Shown here: positions 51,701-62,700 of the stretch, one piece after another
Layout: each line of letters begins with the position of its first letter
How positions within the stretch are numbered: the stretch's first letter is position 1
From: Camelus bactrianus
Taxonomy: Eukaryota; Chordata; Mammalia; Artiodactyla; Camelidae
DNA: 64,000 bases
Direction: 5' to 3'
Assembly (NCBI RefSeq): GCF_048773025.1
Contig: NW_027413960.1
Coordinates: 6,637,945-6,701,944, forward strand
Notes under the pieces: generated by a model
Databases searched by the model: none
What the model saw: the letters and a program-made list of their open reading frames with translations, nothing else
What the model was told of the DNA's origin: nothing
Program-made: the position numbers and the translations under genes

Positions 51701-53733
51701 AAGCTAGGTGAAGGACGGCTTTCACACACAATTAGTTCTCAGAACTTAGCATGTGGAGAGATTTTCGTTCATCTAGCACAAAGGGAAAATTTTGCAGAAG
51801 AAATTTTACTCTGGTTTCTCAGTCTGTTTCCTAGTGTCGATTGGTAGTTCCTGCAGTTTTCACTGTAAAATATTGTTGGAGTTTCTACCTCCATATATAT
51901 ATGTATGGATTGTAGTTTGCAACTGAAAAGAAACTTTGTGTTCCCAACAAACTAGGTGAAGCACGGCTTTCACACACACTTACATTTCAGAACTTAGAAC
52001 TTGGAGAGACGTCCGTTCATCTAGCAGAAAGGGAACAGGTTGCAGGAGAAACTTTAATCTGGTTTCTCTGTCTGTTTCCTAGTGCCGATATGTAGTTCTT
52101 GCAGTTGGCATTGTAAAACGGATTTGGAGCTAGTACCTCCCCATATATAGGAATGGAGTGTAGTTTGCAACTGAAAAGAAACTTTGTGTTCCCAACAAGC
52201 AAGGTGAAAGACGGCTTTCACACACAATTATCTGTCAGAACTGAGCATGTGAAAAGATGTTCGTTCATCTAGCACAAAGGGAACGTGTTGCAGATGAAAT
52301 TCTTACTCTGGTTTCTCACTCTGTTTCCTAGTGCCAGGTTGAAGTTCCAGCAGTTTTCACTGTAAAACCGAGTTGGATCTAGTACCTCCCCATATATATT
52401 TATGGATTGTAGTTTGCATCTGAAGAGAAACTTTTTGTTCCCAACAAGCTAGGTGAAGGACGGCATTCACACACAGTTATCTCTCAGAAATGAACATGTG
52501 GAGAGACGTTCGTTCAACTAGTACAAATTGAACGGGTTGCAGGAGAAATTTTACTCTGTTTTCTAAGTCTGTTTCCTAGTGCCGTTTTGAAGTTCCTGCA
52601 GTTTTCACTGTAAAACCGAGTTGGAGCTAATAAATCCCCAAATATATATATGGAATGTAGTTTGGAACTGAAAAGATAATATGTGTTCCCAACAATCTAG
52701 GTGAAGAATGGCTTTCACACACATTTATCTTTCAGAACTGAGCATGTGGAGAAACGTTCGTTCACCTAGCCCAAAGGGAACGGGTTGCAGGAGAAACTCT
52801 TACCATAGTTTCTCCGTCTATTTCTTGTGCCGGTTTGAAGTTTCTGCAGTATTCACTGTAAAACATAGTTGGATCTAATACATACCCATATATATGTATG
52901 GAGTGTAGTTTGTAACTGAAAAAAAAATTTGTGTTCCCAACAAGCTAGTTGAAGGACGGCTTTCACACACAATTATCTCTCAGAACTGAGCATGTGGATA
53001 TACGTTCGTTCATCTATCACAAAGGGAACGGATTGCAGGAGATACTCTTAACATGTTTTCTCAGTCAGTTTCCTAGTGCCGGTTTGAAGTTCCTGTATTT
53101 TTCACTGTAAATCCTATTTGGAGCTAGTACCTCCCCATATATATTTATGGAGAGTAGTTGAAACTGAAAAGAAATTTTGTGTTCCCAACAAGATAGGTGA
53201 AGAACGGCTTTCACACACACTTATAACTCAGAACGGAGCATGTGGAAAGACGTTCGTTCATATAGTAGAAATTGAATGTGTTGCATGAAAAAATTTTACT
53301 GTGTTTTCTCATTCTGTTTCCTAGTGCCGGTTTGAATTTCCTGCAGTATTCACTGTAAAACTGACTTGGAGAAAATACATACCCATATCTATATATGGGG
53401 TGTAGTTTGCAACTGAAAAGAAACTTTGTTTTACAAACAAGCTAGGTGAAGGACGGCTTTCCCACACTGTTACCCTCAGTACTGATCATATCGAGAGACG
53501 TTCGTTCATCTTGCAGAAATTGAAAGGGTTACTGGAGAAAAACTTACTCTGGTTTCTCAGTGTGTTTCCTAGTGTCGGTATGAAGTTCCTGCAGTTTTCA
53601 CCGTTAAAGAAATTTTGATTTAATACATTCCCATATATAATTATGGAGTGTAATTAGCTACTGAAAAGAAACTTAATGTTCCCAACAAGCTAGGTGAAGG
53701 ACGGCTTTCACACACACTTATCTCTCAGAAATG

Positions 53734-56700
53734 AGCATGTGGAGAGACGTTCGTTCATCCAGCACAATGGGAACTGGTAGTAGGGGAAACTGTTACTCTG
53801 GGTTCTCAGTATGTTTCCTAGATCCGGTTTGAAGTTCCTGCAGTTTTCACTGTAAATCCGAGTTGGAGCTAGTACATCCACATATATATTTATGGAATTT
53901 ATTTTGCAACTGAAAAGAAACTATGTGTTGCCAACAAGCTAGTTGAAGTGCGGCTTTCACACACACTTATCTCTCAGAACTTAGCATGTGGAGAGACGTT
54001 CGTTCACCTAGGACAAAGGTAACGGTTTACAGGAGAAACATTTTCTCTGGGTTCTGAGAATGTTTCCTAGTACCGGTTTCAAGTTCCTGCATTTTTCACT
54101 GTAAAACCGAATTGGAGCTAGTACATCCCCATATATGTTTTTGGAGTGTAGTTTGCAACTGAAAAGAAACCTTGTGTTCCCAACAAGCTAGGTGAAGGAA
54201 GGCTTTCACACACACATATCTCTCAGAACTGAGCATGTGGAGAGACTTTCATTCATCTACCACAAAGGGAACGGTATGCAGGGGAAACTATTCTCTGGAT
54301 TTTCAATCTGTTTCCTAGTGCCTGTTTGAAGTTCCTGCCATTTTCACTGTAAAACCGATTTGAGCTAGGACCTCCCCATGTATATGTATGGAGTGCAGTT
54401 TGCAACTGAAAAGAAACTTTTTATTTCCAACAAGCTAGGTGAAGGACGGCTTTCACACACACTTATCTCACAGATCTGAGCATGTGGAGAGACATTCATT
54501 CCTCTAGTACAAAGGGAGTGGGTTGCAGGGGAAAATATTGTCTGGTTTCTCAATCTGTTTTCTAGTGCCGGTTTGAAGTTCCTGCAGTTTTCACTGTATA
54601 CCCGAGTTGGAGCTAGTACTTCCCCTTATATATGTATGGATTGTTTTTTGCAACTTATTAGAAACTTTGTGTTCCCAACAAGCTATGTGAAGTACGGCTT
54701 TCACACACATTTATCTCTCAGATTTGAGCATCTGGAGAGACGTTCATTCATCTAGCAAAAACGGAACGTGTTGCAGGGGAAAATTTTCCTCTGGTTTCTC
54801 AGTGTGTTTCCTAGTGTCCGTTGGAATTTCCTGCAGTTTTCTCTGTAAAACCGAGTTGGAGGTAGTATCTACCCATATATATTTATGGAGTGTAGTTTGC
54901 AACTGAAATGTATCTTTGTGTTCCCAACAAGCTAGGTGAAGGACGGCTTTCACACACATTTATCTCTCAGAATTGAGCATGTGGAGAGACGTTCGTTCAC
55001 CAAGCAAAAAATAAACGGGTTGCAGGAGAAACTGTTTCTCTGGGTTCTGTGTCTGTTTCCTAGTGCAGTTTTGAAGTTCCTGCAGTTTTCACTGTAAAAG
55101 CCAGTTGGAGCTAGTACAACCCCATATATATGTATGGAGTGTAGTTTGCAACTGAAAAGACACTTTGCGTTCTCAACAAGCTAGGTGAAGGATGGCTTTC
55201 ACACACAATTATCTCTCAGAACTGAGCATGCGGAGAGACGTTCTTTCATGTACCACAAAGGGAACGGGTTGCAGGGGAAACTATTCTCTGGTTTCTCAAT
55301 CTGTTTCCTAGTGCCGGTATGAATTTCCTGCAGTTTTCACTGTAAACCCGAGTTGGAGCTAGAACCTCCCCTTATATATGTATGGATTGTGGTTTGCAAC
55401 TGAATAGAAACTTTTAGTTCCCAACAAGCTAGGTGAAAGACGACTTACACACACACTTATCTCTCAGAAATGAGCATGGGGAGAGACGTTCGTTCACCTT
55501 GGATAAATGGACGGTTTACAGGAGAAACTTTTACTCTGGGTTCTGAGACTGTTTCCTAGTGCCGGATTGAAGTTCCTGCAGTTTTCCCTGTAAAACCCAG
55601 TTGGAGCTTGTACCTCCCCATATATAATAAGGAGTGTAGTTTGCAACTGAAAAGAAACTTTGTGTTCTCAACAAGCTAGTTGAAGGACGGCTTTCACACA
55701 CACTTATCTCTAAGAAATGTGCACGTGGAGAGATGTTCGTTCATCTAGCACAAAGGGAACGGGTTGCAGGTGAAACTCTTACTCTGGTTTCTCAGTATGT
55801 TTCCTAGTGCCGGTTTGAATTTCCTGAAATTTTCATTGTAAAAGTGAGTTGGATCTAATACATACCCATATATAAGTATGGAGTGTATTTTGCAACTGAA
55901 AAGAAACTTTATATTCCCAACAAGCTAATTGAAGGACGGCTCCCCACACTTATATCTCAGAAATAAGCATGTGGAAATACGTTCTTTCATCTATCAAAAA
56001 GGGAACGGATTGAAGGAGAAACTCATACACTGTTTTCTCAGTCTGTTTCCAAGTGTCGCTTTGAAGTTCCTGCAGTTTTCTCTGTAAAACAGATTTGCAG
56101 CTAGTACTTCCCCATATATATGTATGGAGTGTAGTTTGCAACTGAAAAGAAACATTGTGTTCCCAACAAGCTAGGTGAAGGGCGGCTTTCACCCATAGTT
56201 ATCTCTCAGTCCTGAACATGTGGAGAGAGATTCATTCATCTAGGTCAAATTGAACGGTTTGCAGTAGAAACTTTTATTCTGGTTTCTCAGTCTATTTCCT
56301 AGAGCCGGTTTGAATTTCCTGCAGTTTTCACTGTAAAACCGATTTGAGCTATTACCTCCCCATATATATGTATTGAGAGTAGTTTGCAAGTAAAAAGAAA
56401 CTTTGTGTTCCCAACAAGCTAGGTGAAGAACGGCTTTCACACACAATTATCTCTCAGAAATTAGCATGTGGAGAGACTTTCGTTCACCTAGCAAAAATGG
56501 AACGTGTTGCAGGGGAAACTTTTACTTTGGGTTCTGAGTCTGTTTCCTAGTGCCGATCTGAAGTTCCAGCAGTTTTCATTGTAAAACCGAGTTGGAGCTA
56601 GTACCTCCCCATATAAATATATGGTGTGTAGTTTGCAAATGAAAAGAAACTTTGTGTTCCCAACAAGCTAGGTGAAGGACGTCTTTCACACACAATTATC

Positions 56701-59700
56701 TCTCAGAACTGAGCATGTGGATAGACGTTCGTTCACCTAGCACAAATGGAACGGTTTTGAGGAGAAATTTTACTCTGGGTTCTGAGTCTGTTTCCTAGTG
56801 CAGGTTTGAATTCCCTGCAGTTTTCACTTAAAACCAAGTTGGAGCTAGTAGCACCCATATATATGTATGGAGTGTAGTATGCAACTGAAAAGAAATTTTG
56901 CGTTCTCATCAAGCTTGTTGAAGAATGGCTTTCACACACAATTATCTTTCAGATCTGAGCATGTGGAGAGACGATTTTCCATCCAGCACAATGGGAATGG
57001 GTAGAATGAAAAACTGTTACTCTGGTTTGTCAGTCTGTTTCATAGAGCCGGTTTGAAGTTCCTGCAGTTTTACTGTAAAACCGAATTGGAGCTAGTACCT
57101 CCCCATATACATCTATGGAGTGTAGTTTGCAACTGAAAAGAATCTTTGTGTTCCCAACAAGCTACGTGAAGGACGGCATTCACACACACTTATCTCTCAG
57201 ATCTGAACATGTGGAGAGACTTTCGTTCATCTAGCACAATGGGAACGATTTGCAGGGGAAATTTTACTAAGCTTTTTCAGTCTGTTTCCTAGTGCCGTAT
57301 TGAAGTTCCTGCAGATTTCACTGTAAAAGCCATATGAGCTTGTACCACCCCATATATATGTATGGAGTGTAGTTTGCAACTGGAAAGAAACTTAGCGTTT
57401 TCAACAAGCTAGATGAAAGACGGCTTTCACACACACATATCTCTCAGAACTGAGCATGTGGAGAGACGTTCGTTCATCTAGCACAATCGGAATGGGTAGC
57501 AGGAGAAACTGTTACTCTGGTTTTTCAGTCTGTTTCCTAGAGCCGGTTTGAAGTTCCTGAAGTTTTCACTGTAAAACTGAGTTGAAGATTATACCTCCCA
57601 ACATATGTATGCAGTGTATTTTGCAACTGAAAAAAACTTTGTGTTCCAAACAAGCTAGGTGAAGGACGGCTTTCACACACACTTATATCTCAGATCTTAG
57701 CATGTGGAGAGACGTTCGTTCACCTAGCACAAAGGGAAAGTTTTGCAGGGGAAACTTTTACTCTGAGCTCTGAGTCTGTTTCCTAGTGCCGATCTGAAGT
57801 TCCAGCAGTTTTCACTGTAAAATCGAGTTGGAGCTAGTACCTCCCCATATATATATATGGAGTGTAGTTTGCAAATGAAAAGAATCTTTGTGTTCCCAAC
57901 ATGCTAGGTGAAGGACGGCATTCACAAACACTTATCTCTCAGAACTGAGCATGTGGAGAGACGTTCGTTCATCCAGCACAATGGGAACTGTTTGCAGGTG
58001 AAATTTTACTAAGCTTTCTCTGTCTGTTTCCTAGTACCCTTTATAAGTTCCTGCAGTTTTCACTGTAAAAACGATTTGAGCTTTTACTTCCCCATATATA
58101 TGTATGGAGTGTATTTTGCAACTGAAAAGAATCTTTGTGTTCCCAACAATCTTGGTGAAGGACGGCTTACACACACACTTATCTCTCAGAACTGAGCATG
58201 TGGAGAGACACTCGTTCACCTAGCACAAATGGAACTTTTTTGAGGAGAAACTTTTACTCTGGGTTCTGAGTCTGTTTTCTAGTGCAGGTTTGAATTCCCT
58301 GAAGTTTTCACTTAAAACCCATTTGGAGCTAGTAGCACCGATATATATGTATGGAGTGTAGTTTGCAACTGAAAAGAAATTTTGCGTTCTCATCATGCTA
58401 GTTGAAGAATGGCTTTCACACACAATTATCTCTCAGATCTGAGCATGTGGAGAGACGATCGTTCATCCAGCACAATGGGAATGGGTAGCATGAAATACAT
58501 TTACTCTTGTTTCTCAGTCTGTTTCCTAGTACCGGTTTGAAGTTCCTGCAGGTTTCAGTGTAAAACCGAATTGGAGCTAGTACCTCCCCATATATATGTA
58601 TGGATTGTAGTTTGCAACTGAATAGAATCTTTATATTTCCAAGAAGCTACGTGAAGGACGGATTTCACACACACTTATCTCTCAGATCTGAGTATGTGGA
58701 GAGACGTTCGTTCATCTAGCACAAAAGGAACGATTTGCAGTGGAAATTTTACTAAGCTTTTCCAGTCTGCTTCCTAGTGCCGTATTGAAGTTCCTGCAGT
58801 TTTCACTGTAAAACCGATATGAGCTTTTACCTCCCCATATATATGTATGGAGTGTAGTTTGCAACTGAAAAGAAACTTTGTGTTCCCCACAAGCTAGGTG
58901 AAGGACGGCTTACACACACACTTATCTCGCAGACCTGAGCATGTGGAGAGACGTTCATTCATCTAGCACAAAGGGAGCGGGTTGCAGGGGAAACATTTAC
59001 TCTGGTCTCTCAGTGTGTTTCCTAGTGTCCGTTGGAATTTCCTGCAGTTTTCTCTGTAAAACTTAGTTGGAGATAGTACCTACCCATATATATTTATGGA
59101 GTGTATTTTGCAACTGATAAGTATCTTTGTGTTCCCAACAATCTAAGGGAATGACAGGTTTCACACAAAATTTTCTCTCAGAATTGAGCATGTGGAGAGA
59201 AGTTCGTTCACCTAGCACAAAGAAAACTGGTTGAAGGGGAAAATGTTTCTCCGGGTTCTGAGTCTGTTTCCTAGTGGCGTTATGAAGTTCCTGCAGTTTT
59301 CACTGAAAAATCGATTTGAGCTAGTACCTCCCCATATATATGTATGGAATGTATTTTGCAACTGAAAAGAAACTTTGTGTTCCCAACAACCTAGTTGAAA
59401 GACGGCATTCACACACAATTATCTCTCAGAAATGAGCAAGTGATAAGACGTTCTTTCATCCAGCACAAAGGGGACGGTTTGAAGGAGAAACTTTTACTCT
59501 GGTTTCTCAGTCTATTTCCTAGTGTCAGTTTGAAGTTCCTGCAGTTTTCACTGTAAAACACAGTTGGAGCTAGGACCTCCCCTTATATATGTATGGAGTG
59601 TAGTTTGCAACTGAAAAGAAACTTTGTGTTCCCAACAAGCTAGGTGAAGGACGGCTTTCACACATACTTATCTCTCAGAACTGAGCATGTGGAGAGAAAT

Positions 59701-62700
59701 TCGTTCACCTAGGACAAAGGGACGGTTTACAGGAGAAACTTTTACTCTGGGTTCTGAGACTCTTTCCTAGTGCCGGTTTGAATTTCTGCAGTTTTCAATG
59801 TAAAACAGACTTGGAGCTAGTACATCCCCATATATATGTATGGAGTGTAATTTGCAACTGAAAAGAATCTGTGTTCCCAACAAGCTTGGTGAAGGACGGT
59901 TTCACACACACTTATCCCTCAGAACTGAGCATCTGTAGAGACGTTCATTCATCTAGCACAAACTGAACGGCTTGCAGGGGAATATTTTACTCTGGTTTCT
60001 CAATCTGTTTCCTAGTGCCGGTTTGAAGTTCCTGCAGTTTTCACTGTAAAACCGAGTTGGAGCTAGTACCTCCCCATATACTTATGGAGTGTAGTTTGCA
60101 ACTTAAAAGAAAATTTGTGTTCCCAAAAAGCTTTGAGATGGATTGCTTTCACACACCCTTATCTCTCACAACTAGCATGTGGATATAAGTTCGTTCATCT
60201 AGCACAAAGGGAACGGATTGTAGGGAAAATTATACTGAGCATTCACAGTCTGTTTCCAAGTGCCGGATAGAAATTCCTGTTATTTTCACTGTAAAACCGA
60301 TTTGATCTAGTACGTCAGCATGTTTATGTATGGAGTGTATTTTGCAATGAAAAGAAACTTTGTGTTCCCAGCAAGCAAGGTGAAGGACGGCTTTCACACA
60401 CACTTACCTCTCAGAACTGAGCATGTGGAGAGACATTTGTTCACCTAGCACAAATGGAACGGGTTGCAGGAGAAACTGTTTCTCTGGGTTCAGAGTTTGT
60501 TTCCTAGTGCTGGTCTGAATTTCCTGCAGTTATCACTGTAAAACCGAGTTGGAGCTAGTACCTCCCCATATATATGTACGGAGTGTAATTTGCAACTGAA
60601 AAGAAACTTTGTGTTCCCAACAAGTTAGGTGAAGTGCGGCTTTAACACACACTTACCTCCCGAACTGAGCATGTGGATAGACGTTCGTTCACCTATGACA
60701 ATGGGAACGGTTTACAGGAGAAATATTTACTCTGGGTTCTGAGACTGTTTCCTAGTGCCGGTTTTAAGTTCCTGCAGTTTTCACTGTATAACCGAGTTGG
60801 AGCTAATACCTCCCCATATATATTTATGAAGTGTAGTATGCAACTGGAAAGAAACTTTGTTTCCCAACAAGCTAGATGATGGACGGCTTTCACACACACT
60901 TATCTCTCAGAACCTAGCATGTGGAGAGATGTTCGTTCATCTAGCACAAATGGAACGGTTTGCAGCGGAAATTTTACTAAGATATCTCAGTCTGTTTCCT
61001 AGTGCCTTATAGAAGTTCCTGCAGTTTTCACTGTAAAACCGAGTTGGAGCTAGTACCTCCCCTTATATACGTATGGAGTGTAATTAGCAACTGAAAGAAA
61101 CTTTGTGTTTCCAACAAGCTAGTTGAAGGACGGCTTTCACCCAAACTTATGTTGCAGAACTGAGCATGTGGATAGACTTTCGTTCATCTAGCACAAAGGA
61201 AACCGGTTTCAGGAGAAACTTTTACTCTGGTTTTTCAGTCTTTTTCCTAGTACCGTTTTGAAGTTCCTGCAGTTTTCACTGTAAAACTATTTGGAGCTAG
61301 TACCACCCCATATATATGTACGGGGTGTAGTTTGCAACTTAAAAGAAACTTTGCGTTCTCAACAAGCTGGATGAAGTATGGCTTTCACACACACTTATCT
61401 CTCAGAACTGATCATGTGGAGAGACTTACATTCATGTAGCAAAAAGAGAAAGGGTTGCAGGGAAAAATTGTTCTGTGGATTCTCATTCAGTTTCCCAGGG
61501 CCGGTTTGAAGTTCCTGCAGTTTTCACTGTAAAACCGAGTTGGAGACTATACATTACCATATATGTATGCAGTGTAGTTTGCAACTGAAAGAATCTTTGT
61601 GTTCCCAACAAGCTAGTTGAAGGACGGCTTTCACACACACTTATCTCTTAGAACTGAGCATGTGGAGGGACGTTTGTTCATCTAGCACAAAGGGAACGGG
61701 TGGAAGGGGAAATTTTACTCAGCTTTCTCAGTCCGTTTCCTAGTGCCGTTTTGAAGTTCCTGCAGTTTTCACTGTGAAAACTATTTGAGCTAGTACCTCC
61801 CCATATATATTTATGGAGTGTAGTTTGCAACTGAAAAGAAATTTTGTGTTCCCAAGAAGCTATGTGAAGACGGCTTCACACACACTTATCTCTCAGAATT
61901 GAGCATGTGGAGAGACGTTCATTCATCTAGCACAAATGGAGCGGGTTGCAGGAGAAAGTATTTTCTGGTTTCTCAATCAGTTTTCTTGTGCCTGTTTGAA
62001 GTTGCTGCAGTTTTCACTGTAAACCCGAGTTGGAGCTATTACCTCCACTTATATATGTATCGTGTGGTTTGCAACTGAACAGAAACTTTGTGTTCCCAAC
62101 AAGCTAGGTGAAGGATGGCTTTCACACACACTTATCTCTCAGATATGAACATCTGGAAAGACGTTCATTCATCTAGCACAATGGGAACGGGTTGCAGGGG
62201 AAACTTTTACTCTGGTTTCTCAGTGTGTTTCCTAGTGTCCGTTGGAAGTTCCTTCAGTTTTCTCTGTAAAGCCCAGTTGGAGCAAGTACCACCTCATTTA
62301 TATGTATGGAGTGAACTTTGCAACTGAAAAGAAACTTTCCATTCTCAAAAAGATAAGTGAAGTATGGCTTTCACACACTATTAACTCTCAGAGCTGAGCA
62401 TGTGAATAGACTTTCGTTCATGTAGCACAAAGGGAACGGGTTGCAGGGGAAACTTGTACCCTGGATTTCAGTCAGTTTCCTAGTGCCGGTTTGAAGTTCC
62501 TGCAGTTTTCACTGTAAAACACAGTGGGAGCTAGTACCTGCCCATATATATGTATGGAGTGTAGTTTGCAACTGAAAAGAAACTTTGTGTTCCCAAGAAG
62601 GTAGGTGAAGTACGCCTTTCACACACACTTATCTCTCAGAACAGAGCATGTGGAGAGACATTCATTCATCTAGCACAAAGGGAACGGGATGCAGGGGTAT

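Larger units (their letters stand above)
24219..53733 (+). repeat. Zone I monomer variants, continuous second block
   Basis: The stretch is made of W, Q, S and T duplications followed by the A2 copy of 1178-11560. Its marker variants are those of zone I: CCAGGTTGAAGTTCCAGC at about 28262 and 28511, TTTTACCAACAA at about 28862 and 29609. None of the zone II markers was seen here. Confidence 0.72.
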
